A stretch of 64,000 nt of DNA. It comes from JANOYJ01 sp963792485 (GTDB lineage: Bacteria; Pseudomonadota; Alphaproteobacteria; Rhizobiales; Rhizobiaceae). The translations under genes and the position numbers were made by a program. The notes beneath the pieces were generated by a model. The model did no database searches and was not told the DNA's origin. It saw nothing but the letters and a program-made list of their open reading frames with translations. The first letter of the stretch is position 1. Every line of letters starts with the position of its first letter. This document shows, in pieces, positions 27,712-36,258 of this stretch. The DNA lies in assembly GCA_963792485.1 (NCBI GenBank), contig CAWBWL010000001.1, forward strand, positions 62,001 through 126,000, read 5' to 3'.

Positions 27712-28076
27712 ATTTCCTTCAAAGCATCCCGTGCCGCCTTGCGGTGCGCGTCCCTGATTTCGCCTTGCACGGCGGCAAAAGCGGCGGTCAGCACGGCTAT
27801 GTCATCTCCGAAGCCGAAGAACAGAAGAAAATCAGGCACCATGTCGAACGGCAGGATGAAATAGGCAAGCGCGCCCAGAAGGATGCCGCGAACTCTCAGC
27901 GGCGTATCCGGGTCCATGGCGCAGAAATAGGCGGCGACCACTTCTTCCATGAACGGAATGCGGTTGGCGGCGCGTTTGACCGCCGACCAGAACTCAGATT
28001 GCACATGTTCCTGCTGTTTGGAGCCCTTTTCCGGCTCCAATATCTCGTCGATCCGCTCGTTTTTCAAAGACTTCAT
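27708..28076 (-). CDS. DUF1232 (YkvA) membrane-associated protein
   Basis: A protein of 122 residues from ATG 28076 (an in-frame ATG at 28121 would add 15). The DUF1232 core is DTPLRVRGILLGALAYFILP followed by FDMVPDFLLFFGFGDD, a hydrophobic hairpin ending in the conserved acidic Gly-Phe-Gly-Asp-Asp. The family is widespread, small and functionally uncharacterised. It is convergent with the ECF sigma gene, overlapping its stop by 4 nt. Confidence 0.85.
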   Translation of the reverse strand: MKSLKNERIDEILEPEKGSKQQEHVQSEFWSAVKRAANRIPFMEEVVAAYFCAMDPDTPLRVRGILLGALAYFILPFDMVPDFLLFFGFGDDIAVLTAAFAAVQGEIRDAHRKAARDALKEI

Positions 28077-28129
28077 CTCCCATAGCCACTTTGAGATGGG
28101 ACCGGGACCTTGGCAGCACAAGATGCCGG

Positions 28130-28435
28130 TCAGGGCGAAGGCGTTATCTTGTCGATATTTTTGGCAAGCTCAATGTCGCGCACGGAAACACCGCCCGCAT
28201 CATGCGTGGTCAGGACAATGTCGACGCGGTTATAGACATTGCTCCATTCGGGGTGATGATCCGCCTTTTCGGCGAGCAGCGCCACTTCTGTCATGAAGGC
28301 AAAGGCCTGCCGGAAGTTTTTGAACTTGAAACTCTTGCCAATCGCATCGCGCCCGGACAGGCGCTGCCAGCCGTTGAGTTCGGCCACTGCGCTGGACAGT
28401 TGATCTTCGGCTATTTTATCGACGGCCACGATCAA
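28130..28435 (-). CDS. phhB: Pterin-4a-carbinolamine dehydratase
   Basis: A protein of 101 residues. The active-site signature ADHHPEWSNVYNRVDIVLTT (residues 58-77), with the conserved His-His-Pro-Glu, is intact. The enzyme dehydrates 4a-hydroxytetrahydrobiopterin to recycle pterin cofactor for phenylalanine hydroxylase. Some members act in molybdopterin or dimerisation-factor roles. No phenylalanine hydroxylase gene is nearby. The start overlaps the stop of the upstream thpR gene (ATGA), indicating co-transcription. Confidence 0.92.
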   Translation of the reverse strand: MIVAVDKIAEDQLSSAVAELNGWQRLSGRDAIGKSFKFKNFRQAFAFMTEVALLAEKADHHPEWSNVYNRVDIVLTTHDAGGVSVRDIELAKNIDKITPSP

Positions 28436-29016
28436 TGCCCCCAGACTGCGGCTTGGGCTTCTCCAGCGGAAACGGCTTGCGGTTCCCGCAACGGATAGGC
28501 TTCTTCAATGATATAAGGCCCGCCGCCGACCGAATCCTTGGACGACATCAGCACGAAGCGCGCGATTTTGAACGGCAGCGTGGAAAAATCGCCGCGGCCA
28601 GTCAGATAATGGGCAACTTGCTCCGGTGCGGAATTCTTGAGCCTTGCAAGAGTGATGTGCGGGGTGAACTTGCGCGGGTCCGCTCCAAGCCCAAGGCGCT
28701 GGCAAATCCGCTCCTGCTCCGCTTGAAGCTGCGAAAGCCCCGTCGACGGCGCGACACCGGCGAAAACCGAATGCGGCTTCTTGCCGCCGAAGCAGCTGAC
28801 GCCGGACAGGCTTATCGAAAAGGCGGAGCGGCTGACTTTATCGAGCGCATAGGCGATATCATCAGCCAAATGGCTGTCAATATCCCCGATAAATCTCAAT
28901 GTGATATGGTAGTTTTCCGTGTCAATCCAGCGGGCGCCGGGCAGGCCGCCGCGCAGCAAAGAGAGCGACAAAGCCGCATCACGCGGCACTTCGAGGGCGG
29001 TGAACAATCGCGGCAT
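28432..29016 (-). CDS. thpR: RNA 2',3'-cyclic phosphodiesterase (2H family)
   Basis: A protein of 194 residues of the LigT/ThpR family with both catalytic His-x-Thr motifs: HITLRF near residue 42 and HITLAR near residue 122. It opens MPRLFTALEVP as is usual. It hydrolyses RNA 2',3'-cyclic phosphates and historically was described as a 2'-5' RNA ligase. The last ~15 residues are Ala-rich. Upstream of and overlapping phhB. Confidence 0.92.
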   Translation of the reverse strand: MPRLFTALEVPRDAALSLSLLRGGLPGARWIDTENYHITLRFIGDIDSHLADDIAYALDKVSRSAFSISLSGVSCFGGKKPHSVFAGVAPSTGLSQLQAEQERICQRLGLGADPRKFTPHITLARLKNSAPEQVAHYLTGRGDFSTLPFKIARFVLMSSKDSVGGGPYIIEEAYPLREPQAVSAGEAQAAVWGH

Positions 29017-29080
29017 GCTGGCCTCCTCGAATCAGGGCTTGGCTTGAAACAACCATCCTTAAGCCACCCCGGCAAGCCAA

Positions 29081-29713
29081 TTATTGTGACAGGGCGCTTA
29101 ACGAATCCTTAACCACCGGAAGGGTGTTTTCGACCATTTTCTTCACCCCTTCAGGGTTAGGATGCATTCTGTCGTCGAGCTGCAATCTCGGATTTCCAGC
29201 TACGCCTTCCAGAAAAAACGGAATGAGGGGCAGATCGAATTCCTTCGAGAACTCTGGGAAAATCCGGTTAAACGCAGTTCCGTACGCTTCACCCATATTT
29301 GGCGGGGCGAGCATTCCTGCCAGGATTATCTTGATATTGCGCGCCTTCAGTCTTTCGATCATCGCCCGCAGATTTGCCGCAGTTTCCTTGGGATCGACGC
29401 CTCTCAGTGCGTCATTGGCCCCGAGTTCCAGAACAACCAGATCCGTTCCTTCCGGCACCGACCAATCGAGCCGCGCAAGTCCGCCGCTGGTGGTGTCTCC
29501 AGAGACCCCCGCATCCGCGACTTCAACGTCAAATCCCTGTTGTTTCAAGGCATTCTGCAACTGGGCCGGAAAGCCCTGTCCGCCTTCCAGTTGGTAGCCA
29601 GCCATCAGGCTGTCGCCCAATCCCACAATTTTGATCGGCTGCGCCGTGGAAATTGCGGACGTCATGGCCCATATGATGAGACTGAACAGCGCCGTCACGA
29701 AACTTTTCAACAC
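29081..29713 (-). CDS. tesA: Periplasmic GDSL esterase (thioesterase I / lysophospholipase L1 type)
   Basis: A protein of 210 residues with a signal peptide (hydrophobic residues 5-23, cleavage near STA-QP). SGNH hydrolase blocks are present: GLGDSLMAGY (Ser nucleophile), the Gly in DAGVSGDTTSGG, LELGANDALRG, and the Asp/His pair in DDRMHPN. It hydrolyses acyl-thioesters and lysophospholipids in the periplasm. Divergent from the ABC exporter pair at 29787-33043, reproducing the classical tesA-ybbA-ybbP arrangement. Confidence 0.93.
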   Translation of the reverse strand: MLKSFVTALFSLIIWAMTSAISTAQPIKIVGLGDSLMAGYQLEGGQGFPAQLQNALKQQGFDVEVADAGVSGDTTSGGLARLDWSVPEGTDLVVLELGANDALRGVDPKETAANLRAMIERLKARNIKIILAGMLAPPNMGEAYGTAFNRIFPEFSKEFDLPLIPFFLEGVAGNPRLQLDDRMHPNPEGVKKMVENTLPVVKDSLSALSQ

Positions 29714-29786
29714 GATTTTCCGCCTTTCAGTCTATTCACGCATTCACCTACACCGCGATTACGCTTTCGCCCGAGGTTTGTTCCGC

Positions 29787-30491
29787 ATGCAGGACGTTTC
29801 CATTAATCTTCGCAACGTCCATCTGACATTAGGTGCGGGGCCTTCCGAAGTCCATATTCTGGACAATGTGTCGCTGGAGGCGCGCGCGGGGGAATCGCTT
29901 GGCATTGTCGGCCCGTCCGGCTCCGGCAAGACCTCGCTGCTCATGGTGCTGTCCGGTCTCGAGCGCCCCGACAAAGGCAGTGTGACCATTGCCGGCAAGG
30001 AACTCACTTTGCTCAGCGAAGATCAGACAGCCGCCTTTCGTGGCCGCATGATTGGCATTGTGTTCCAGTCTTTCCATCTCATTCCGAACATGACTGCACT
30101 CGAAAATGTCGCCGTGCCGCTCGAGCTTGCCGGTCACCCAGACCCGATGGCAAGGGCTCTGGTCGAACTCGCGGCCGTCGGCCTCAAGGACCGCGTCACG
30201 CATTATCCGGGCGAACTGTCGGGCGGCGAGCAGCAGCGTGTTGCAATTGCGCGGGCGCTGGCGCCGGAACCCAAGATCCTTGTTGCGGACGAGCCCACTG
30301 GAAATCTTGACCTTGTGACCGGCGAGCACATCACCGGGCTGATTTTCAAGGCGCAGCGCGAGCGCGGCATGACTTTGTTGCTGGTCACACACGACCAGAC
30401 GCTTGCTGCCAAATGCGACCGGCAGGTGCGCATGCTCTCCGGCAGAATCGAGTCTGAGTCCCTTGAACGCACGCGGTCGGTGACCGCCTGA
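29787..30491 (+). CDS. ABC transporter ATP-binding protein (YbbA-like)
   Basis: A protein of 234 residues. Walker A GPSGSGKTSL (residues ~41-50), the Q-loop FQSFHLIP, signature LSGGEQQRVAIARAL, Walker B ILVADEPTGN and the H-loop VTHD are all intact. It belongs to the LolD/MacB-type subfamily, which powers mechanotransmission or extraction of molecules from the inner membrane. ATG 29787 gives the usual family start (a longer upstream frame exists without support). The stop overlaps the permease start by one base (TGATG). Confidence 0.93.
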   Translation: MQDVSINLRNVHLTLGAGPSEVHILDNVSLEARAGESLGIVGPSGSGKTSLLMVLSGLERPDKGSVTIAGKELTLLSEDQTAAFRGRMIGIVFQSFHLIPNMTALENVAVPLELAGHPDPMARALVELAAVGLKDRVTHYPGELSGGEQQRVAIARALAPEPKILVADEPTGNLDLVTGEHITGLIFKAQRERGMTLLLVTHDQTLAAKCDRQVRMLSGRIESESLERTRSVTA

Positions 30492-33043
30492 TGCAATCGC
30501 TTTCGCTTGTGCCATCGCTGAAACTTGCCCTGCGCTTCGCCTTGCGCGAGATGCGCGGAGGCCTTGCGGGATTCCGCGTTTTTCTGGCCTGCATTGCCAT
30601 CGGCGTTGCGGCAATTGGCGCGGTCAATGCGGTTGGCAATGGCATTACCGACGGGATCGAAGCGGAGGGCCGGTCGATTCTCGGTGGTGATTTGCGGTTT
30701 GAACTGGTTCAGCGCACGGCCAGCGAGAAAGAGCGGCAGCACCTTGCTGGACTTGGAACGGTTGCCGAAAGCGTCTCGACCCGCTCCATGGTGCGGCGGC
30801 AGGATCAAGGCGATCAAACACTGTCGGAGGTCAAAGCGGTTGATGACAAGTATCCGCTTTACGGAACGCTCGTGACCAATCCCGCTCTGGACTATTCCAG
30901 CCTGTTTGCCGCGCGCAATGGCAGTTTCGGCGCAGTGGCGCCGCATATCCTGTTTGACAGGCTGCAGCTCAAGCCTGGCGACAAAGTTTTGTTGGGTGAT
31001 GCCACATTTGAACTGCGCGCCGTCCTGACCACCGAGCCCGACGCGCTGTCGGAAGGGTTCGGCTTTGCGCCAAGGCTTCTCATCTCGACCGAAGGCATGG
31101 CGGCGACAAAACTGGAACGGCCGGGCAGTCTGGTCGAATATGGCTATAAGGTGCGGTTGAAGTCTGGCAGCGCCGCGCCTGCGGATATCAGGGAGGCGAC
31201 GGAAAAGGCGTTTCCGCAAGCCGGTTGGCGCATCCGCACCAGCTCAAACGCATCCCCGGCGCTTTCCTCAAATATTGAACGGTTCTCGCAATTTCTGACG
31301 CTGGTCGGGCTGACCGCGCTGGTCGTCGGTGGCGTCGGTGTAGCCAATGCCGTGCGTGCGCACCTCGACGGCAAGCGCAGTGTTATTGCGACGTTCAAAT
31401 GCCTCGGCGCGCCCGGCAATTTTGCCGCGCTTGTCTACCTTATCCAAATCCTGATCATCGCAAGCATCGCCGTCGTCATAGGCCTTGTGCTTGCCGCCTT
31501 GAGTCCGTGGGCGGCTGCCTCGGCAATCCGGTCGCTGTTGTCGCTCAACGTGTCTGGCAGCTTTCAGCCCGTGGCTTTGATCCTTGCCGCAATCTTTGGA
31601 TATTTGATCACGCTCGTCTTCGCGCTCCTGCCGCTGGGCCGGTCGAGCCTTGTCGCGCCGACCGAGCTTTTCCGTGAGAACGGATTTCAGCCATTGGCCT
31701 TGCCAAAATGGCCGTGGTTGGCTGCAGCCTCCATTTTTGCGGTTCTCGTGGCAAGTCTTGCAATATTGACGGCGAAGGACCGGTACGTCGCCGTGATTTT
31801 TCTCGGCGCGGCAATCGCCGCCTTCATCGTGCTGCGGCTGGTGGCTTGGGGCATACAGCGCTTGGCCCGAAGCGCCCCGCGCGTCACAAACCTGCCACTG
31901 CGGATGGCGATGGGCAATATCCACCGCCCCGGCGCGCTGACGCCGTCTGTGGTCTTGTCGCTGGGTCTGGGGCTGACATTGCTCGTTGCGCTGACGCTGA
32001 TTGATCTTAATCTGCGCAATCAAATTTCCGGCACGATCTCTGCAAAAGCGCCGAATTTCTTCTTTCTCGATATTCAAAGTTCCGAAGTTGACAGCTTTGC
32101 CAAGCTGTTGGGCGAACGGTCGCCGCAAGGCGCCGTGCAGCGCGTGCCCATGCTGCGCGGGCGCATTACCCAGTTGAAGGGCGTTGACGTCGACAAGCTG
32201 ACAATTCCGCCGGAAGCCTCCTGGGTCACGCGCGGCGACCGCGGCATCACCTATGCGCCCGAGCCGCCGGACAATGCCAATGTCGTTTCAGGAGACTGGT
32301 GGAAGCCGGACCATGCAGGCGAGCCGCTGGTTTCCTTTTCAGAAGAAGAAGCGGGCGAGCTTGGCCTCAAGCTTGGCGACAGCGTGACGGTTAATGTGCT
32401 TGGCCGCACGATAATGGCGAAGATCGCCAATTTCCGCCGGGTTGAGTGGGAATCGATGTCGATCAACTTCGTCATGGTGTTTTCGCCGAACGCCTTCGCT
32501 GGAGCGCCGCATGCATGGCTTGCCACGCTGAGTGATCCAAAGCTCGATGCGGCGGGTGATGCGAAAGTCTTGAATGCCGTCACCCGCGCTTTCCCGACAG
32601 TGACCTCCGTGCGCATCAAGGATGTGCTGGATGTGGCTGAACGGCTGGTGGGTCAGCTCGCCGGGGCAATCCGCGCGGCGGCGGCGATTGCGCTCATCTC
32701 CTCCGTGCTGGTTCTCGCCGGAGCGCTCGCAGCGGGCAACCGCACGCGCGTGCACGATTCCGTCATTCTGAAAATGCTCGGCGCCACCCGCCGCACGCTG
32801 ATTGCGGCTTTCACTCTGGAATATTTCCTGATCGGCCTTGCGACAGCGCTGTTTGGATTGGCGGCAGGCGCTGGCGCAGCATGGTTTGTCGTGGTCAACA
32901 TCATGAAGTTGCAATGGACATTTGATCCGCTGGTCGCGCTGGCAACGGTTGCCATCGCGCTCATACTGACAATTGGCTTCGGACTGATCGGCACCTGGCG
33001 TGTTCTCGGAGAAAAAAGCGCGCCTGTGCTCAGAAACCTTTAA
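30491..33043 (+). CDS. FtsX-like ABC transporter permease (YbbP-like)
   Basis: A protein of 850 residues in an intact frame. An N-terminal helix (residues ~27-48) is followed by a large periplasmic domain, helices near 260-400, a second periplasmic domain (~540-720) and C-terminal helices, the duplicated FtsX layout of YbbP/LolC-like permeases. With the adjacent ATPase and divergent tesA it forms a conserved module, thought to handle lipid or hydrophobic substrates. It follows the ATPase with a one-base overlap. Confidence 0.9.
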   Translation: MQSLSLVPSLKLALRFALREMRGGLAGFRVFLACIAIGVAAIGAVNAVGNGITDGIEAEGRSILGGDLRFELVQRTASEKERQHLAGLGTVAESVSTRSMVRRQDQGDQTLSEVKAVDDKYPLYGTLVTNPALDYSSLFAARNGSFGAVAPHILFDRLQLKPGDKVLLGDATFELRAVLTTEPDALSEGFGFAPRLLISTEGMAATKLERPGSLVEYGYKVRLKSGSAAPADIREATEKAFPQAGWRIRTSSNASPALSSNIERFSQFLTLVGLTALVVGGVGVANAVRAHLDGKRSVIATFKCLGAPGNFAALVYLIQILIIASIAVVIGLVLAALSPWAAASAIRSLLSLNVSGSFQPVALILAAIFGYLITLVFALLPLGRSSLVAPTELFRENGFQPLALPKWPWLAAASIFAVLVASLAILTAKDRYVAVIFLGAAIAAFIVLRLVAWGIQRLARSAPRVTNLPLRMAMGNIHRPGALTPSVVLSLGLGLTLLVALTLIDLNLRNQISGTISAKAPNFFFLDIQSSEVDSFAKLLGERSPQGAVQRVPMLRGRITQLKGVDVDKLTIPPEASWVTRGDRGITYAPEPPDNANVVSGDWWKPDHAGEPLVSFSEEEAGELGLKLGDSVTVNVLGRTIMAKIANFRRVEWESMSINFVMVFSPNAFAGAPHAWLATLSDPKLDAAGDAKVLNAVTRAFPTVTSVRIKDVLDVAERLVGQLAGAIRAAAAIALISSVLVLAGALAAGNRTRVHDSVILKMLGATRRTLIAAFTLEYFLIGLATALFGLAAGAGAAWFVVVNIMKLQWTFDPLVALATVAIALILTIGFGLIGTWRVLGEKSAPVLRNL

Positions 33044-33201
33044 GCCCCGCGCAGCGGCGTTGAAAAATTCCGTTAATCTATAAAAAGCGCATCTCTCTTG
33101 CCGAAACGCGAATAAATCACCATATTACCGGAAGCTTTGCTGGAGTCCCGCCAGCGCGCTCCAGACGTGGACACGAGACGGGACACAATGTGAGGATTAC
33201 G

Positions 33202-33933
33202 ATGTCTGACTATCGCAACACTCAGATCCGCACCGGCGCTGCGACGCAGACCGCCGGTGTGATCGATGAAGGCCTGCGCGCTTACATGCTGCGGGTTTAC
33301 AATCTCATGGCCGCCGGCCTCGGCATAACCGGTGTCGCAGCCTATGGCACATATATGCTTGCCGCCAGCAACCCAGCTTTCGCGCAGCTGATTTACGCAA
33401 GCCCGCTGCGCTGGGTGATCATGCTGGCTCCGCTGGCTCTGGTTTTCTTCCTGAGTTTCAAGATCCACTCGATGAGCGTCTCGTCAGCACAGACAACGTT
33501 CTGGGCGTACGCCGCACTGCTTGGTGTTTCGCTGTCTTCGATCTTCCTCGTATACACCGGGGCGAGTATCACGCAGACCTTCTTCATCACCGCCACAACA
33601 TTTGGCGCGATGTCGCTCTATGGCTACACGACTAAGAAGGACATTTCGAGCTGGGGCTCGTTCCTGTTCATGGGTCTGATCGGCATTATCATCGCATCCA
33701 TCGTGAACATTTTCATGGCCTCGTCCGCCCTGAGCTTTGCGATTTCGGTGATTGGCGTTCTCGTGTTCACGGGCCTGACCGCCTATGACACGCAGCAGAT
33801 CAAGGAAAGCTATTACGAGGCGGATGACAGCGATACAGCCGGTCGCAAGGCGATTATCGGCGCGCTGAACCTCTATATGGACTTCATCAACCTCTTCCTG
33901 ATGCTGCTCCGCTTGCTCGGCAACCGCGAATAA
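33202..33933 (+). CDS. Bax inhibitor-1/YccA family membrane protein
   Basis: A protein of 243 residues with about seven helices and the family C-terminal motif FTGLTAYDTQQIKESYYEAD, including the acidic residues of the proposed pH/Ca gate. ATG 33202 has GAGG at good spacing; GTG 33190 is in frame but less likely. Family members are inner-membrane proteins associated with FtsH or Ca2+ leak in other bacteria. A strong intrinsic terminator follows, so it is probably monocistronic. Confidence 0.92.
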   Translation: MSDYRNTQIRTGAATQTAGVIDEGLRAYMLRVYNLMAAGLGITGVAAYGTYMLAASNPAFAQLIYASPLRWVIMLAPLALVFFLSFKIHSMSVSSAQTTFWAYAALLGVSLSSIFLVYTGASITQTFFITATTFGAMSLYGYTTKKDISSWGSFLFMGLIGIIIASIVNIFMASSALSFAISVIGVLVFTGLTAYDTQQIKESYYEADDSDTAGRKAIIGALNLYMDFINLFLMLLRLLGNRE

Positions 33934-33953
33934 GCGTCACGACAAATGCCATC

Positions 33954-33979
33954 AGGGCGGTCTTCGGGCCGCCCTTTTT
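33954..33979 (+). terminator. Intrinsic terminator of the BI-1 gene
   Basis: AGGGCGG (33954-33960) and CCGCCCT (33969-33975) form a 7-bp stem with an 8-base loop, running straight into TTTTT. It lies 20 bases after the stop codon. Confidence 0.9.
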
Positions 33980-34025
33980 GTTTGTGTGGGTTAAACACTG
34001 CGATAGTGTCAGGCAGGGGATTATC

Positions 34026-34586
34026 ATGACCATACGCCAAGCCAAGCCCGCCGATATGGCGGACATGACCACGATCTACGAGCATGCCGTTATTCATGGC
34101 ACGGGATCGTACGAACTCGACCCGCCGGACGAGGCGGAAATGGCCCGCCGCTTTGCGCATGTGACCGGCAGTGGATTTCCATGGATCGTCTATGAGACCA
34201 GCGGTATGGTGCTTGGCTATGCCTATGGCTCGCCCTTCCGCACCCGCCCCGCCTATCGCTGGATGATCGAAGACTCCGTCTATGTCGCGCCGGAAGCCAA
34301 AGGCAAGGGCATTGGCAAGGCGCTCCTCAGCGCACTCATTACGGAATGCGGCAGTCTCGGCTTCCACCAATTGGTGGCGGTCATAGGCGACGGTCAGGGT
34401 AATAAGGGTTCGGTTGCCTTGCACCAAAGCCTTGGTTTTCAGCATTCGGGATCGATTTCAGGCTCCGGCTTCAAGCATGGCCGTTGGGTTGACACAGTGA
34501 TCATGCAGCTTGCACTCAACGGCGGAACGGACCGGATGCCGGATCAAGCGCGCTTTCCAGCCAGTGACTGGAAAGACTTGAAGTAG
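34026..34586 (+). CDS. GNAT N-acetyltransferase, phosphinothricin/methionine-sulfoximine type
   Basis: A protein of 186 residues. The opening MTIRQAKPADMADMTTIYEH and the sequence DSVYVAPEAKGKGIGKALLS, the acetyl-CoA pyrophosphate loop (residues ~86-105), match the Pat/MnaT group that acetylates small amino-acid analogues such as methionine sulfoximine. AGGGGA lies before ATG 34026. A C-terminal extension of ~20 residues is not typical. The actual substrate is not predictable. Its stop abuts the convergent DUF2794 gene. Confidence 0.85.
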   Translation: MTIRQAKPADMADMTTIYEHAVIHGTGSYELDPPDEAEMARRFAHVTGSGFPWIVYETSGMVLGYAYGSPFRTRPAYRWMIEDSVYVAPEAKGKGIGKALLSALITECGSLGFHQLVAVIGDGQGNKGSVALHQSLGFQHSGSISGSGFKHGRWVDTVIMQLALNGGTDRMPDQARFPASDWKDLK

Positions 34587-34961
34587 TCAGCCTTCCACCA
34601 GCCTCAGACTCTTGTTGAAAACCGACAAAACGGCATCCAGCTCATGACCACGCTTGAGAATGACCCCGGAAGCAGAGATCACGCTGAACGCGCCTTGCTT
34701 GCGGGCAAGCTTCGGACTCTTCTCCACTTTGTAAAGCGGATACTCGCTATGGCGCCGGTAGATCGAAAACACCGCCCGCTCGGGGTCGCTATCGATCGCA
34801 TAATCGCGCCACTCTCCTGCCGCGACCATGCGCGAATAGATCTGCAGAATTTTGTCGAGCTCGCGCCGGTCAAACATGACAGGCATGGGCGGCAGGCGGT
34901 GCGACAGACGAACAATCTCGCCAGCACTGCCGGAATGTTGTGCTTCGCTCAGGTCATCCAT
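34587..34961 (-). CDS. DUF2794 protein
   Basis: A protein of 124 residues matching the alphaproteobacteria-specific DUF2794 pattern: VMFDRRELDKILQIYSRMVA, then WRDYAIDSDPERAVFSIYRR and YPLYKVEKSP. A small soluble protein without known function. ATG 34961 is used; an upstream TTG (34976) would add five residues. Confidence 0.9.
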   Translation of the reverse strand: MDDLSEAQHSGSAGEIVRLSHRLPPMPVMFDRRELDKILQIYSRMVAAGEWRDYAIDSDPERAVFSIYRRHSEYPLYKVEKSPKLARKQGAFSVISASGVILKRGHELDAVLSVFNKSLRLVEG

Positions 34962-35144
34962 GCCGGTTCGCCCCAAGGAGCGCCCTTGGCAATCTCAATG
35001 AAATCAACATGTTCATGAAACTGGACCCGCTCTTGCAGTTTTGCAAGCGGCAATTTTTGTAGAACCGGTTGGAATCAAAGGGTAAATAATTGCCTAACGA
35101 TACCTTACGTTACGTCATCACAGTGTGAAACATCTGTCTTATAT
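34962..35144. other. Intergenic region upstream of the RNA candidate
   Basis: No convincing gene. An AT-rich stretch (about 35070-35150) contains TTATAT at 35139-35144, which could act as a -10 element for the downstream RNA candidate; the matching -35 region is weak. Upstream sequence should also serve the DUF2794 gene. Confidence 0.3.
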
Positions 35145-35354
35145 GGTGATGGGCCTGCCGCAAACCCGCCGCAATTTGGTCAAACCCGCGCCTGAATCCG
35201 GCGCGAACTTGAAGGCGTTACAAAGAACGGCCCGGTTGGAAGGTTGCTTCGAACCCCAAGCCCCCCGCCCTCGGAGGACTCTGACAACCGGGCCAACCCT
35301 TCTGCGTAACACCCCTTAGATTTCAGCCGGACCTTAGGGCCCGGCTATTTTTTT
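35145..35354 (+). ncRNA. Candidate structured non-coding RNA
   Basis: This stretch has no confident CDS yet ends in a good intrinsic terminator that only makes sense for rightward transcription. It contains a hairpin CGCGCC/GGCGCG (35187-35192 with 35200-35205) and a long paired element: GTTAC (35217-35221) with GTAAC (35306-35310), and inside it GGCCCGGTTG (35229-35238) with CAACCGGGCC (35285-35294), a perfect 10-bp stem. A 64-codon frame (35125-35319, GTG start) crosses it and stops just before the terminator, so a small protein cannot be excluded. I cannot match it to a named RNA family; 6S-like or a trans-acting sRNA are possibilities. Confidence 0.5.
35325..35354 (+). terminator. Intrinsic terminator after the RNA candidate
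   Basis: AGCCGG (35325-35330) pairs with CCGGCT (35341-35346), extended by an inner CC/GG pair, followed by A and seven Ts (35348-35354). No rightward CDS precedes it closely except the doubtful 64-codon frame. Confidence 0.8.
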
Positions 35355-35375
35355 GGGGTTGATATTGATGGAATT

Positions 35376-36095
35376 TCAGGCGCCGGGTTCCTGGACCACT
35401 GCTGCACCAAGGATCGGGCCGGGTGCGCCGGATTTGGAGACTTGCTGCAACAGTATTGCGCAGCCCGCGCCTTTCTTTGGCGCATATTCGGAACCTGGAA
35501 GCTCAACTGTCAGGCTCTTGCCCTTCCACATGCCAATTGTCTGCGTGCTGGTCACTGACTGGCGGTAAGATACGGTTGTTCCGGCATTTTCGCCGCGTGC
35601 AATGGGGACGTCCTGCTTGCGGTCGAATGTGACAAGCACGATGTTGGCCTGGCCATTGCCATCGCCCGCATTCACCACAAGGCTGCCGTCTTGAAGCTTC
35701 GCGTCGACCGTTACCGGCAATGCACCCGACAGGGCTGAGGAAATGGAGGACCGGAAATTGGAATTCTGCGCGACCGTGTCGCCATTGACAATGACTTGCG
35801 GCGTGTAGACGCCGCGCTCGGCAAAACTGCGCGCATAGCCACGCTGGCGCGCGGTGGCTGCGGGGGACGAGAATGTGTCCTTCCAGCCAAGATAGTCCCA
35901 GTAGTCAACATGCCAGGCGAGCCCGAGCACGCCCTTGTCCAGTATCACCTCATTGAACACTCTGTCGGCAGGCGGGCAGGACGAGCAGCCCTGGCTGGTG
36001 AAAATTTCGACAACGCCTTTGACGCTTTCGGCTTGAGCCAGCGGCGCGGTGAACAGGGCGGCAGCAGCAACGGCCATGGCAAGATGATGACGCAT
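35376..36095 (-). CDS. DUF1223 thioredoxin-like periplasmic protein
   Basis: A protein of 239 residues with a signal peptide (residues 5-22, cleavage near AQA-ES). VVEIFTSQGCSSCPPADRVF carries the CxxC-type cysteines of the thioredoxin-like DUF1223 family, followed by HVDYWDYLGWKDTF and YTPQVIVNG, both diagnostic. Probably an exported oxidoreductase-like protein; no substrate is known. AAAGGGAAAG lies before the ATG. Confidence 0.9.
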   Translation of the reverse strand: MRHHLAMAVAAAALFTAPLAQAESVKGVVEIFTSQGCSSCPPADRVFNEVILDKGVLGLAWHVDYWDYLGWKDTFSSPAATARQRGYARSFAERGVYTPQVIVNGDTVAQNSNFRSSISSALSGALPVTVDAKLQDGSLVVNAGDGNGQANIVLVTFDRKQDVPIARGENAGTTVSYRQSVTSTQTIGMWKGKSLTVELPGSEYAPKKGAGCAILLQQVSKSGAPGPILGAAVVQEPGA

Positions 36096-36258
36096 AGGTC
36101 TTTCCCTTTTGTTGATGGGAAAATACGCCGCCGCTTTTTCAAGAGGAAGTCACGATGCGGTGAGAGGCGGGTGACGGGCAGCGCATATTCCCGCTTGGCA
36201 GCGCCGATGCTTGGGCGCAGAATAATGCGTGGCATCAAGGCGCGGAAGAAGAGCGATC

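Noticed and set aside
35250..35262. TTCGAAC motif resembling a tRNA T-loop in the intergenic RNA candidate
   Set aside because: The flanking bases cannot form a T-stem, and no acceptor, D or anticodon arms can be drawn around it.
35125..35319. 64-codon reading frame with GTG start in the RNA candidate
   Set aside because: No ribosome-binding site, unusual composition and overlap with strong RNA stems; kept only as an alternative in the RNA entry.
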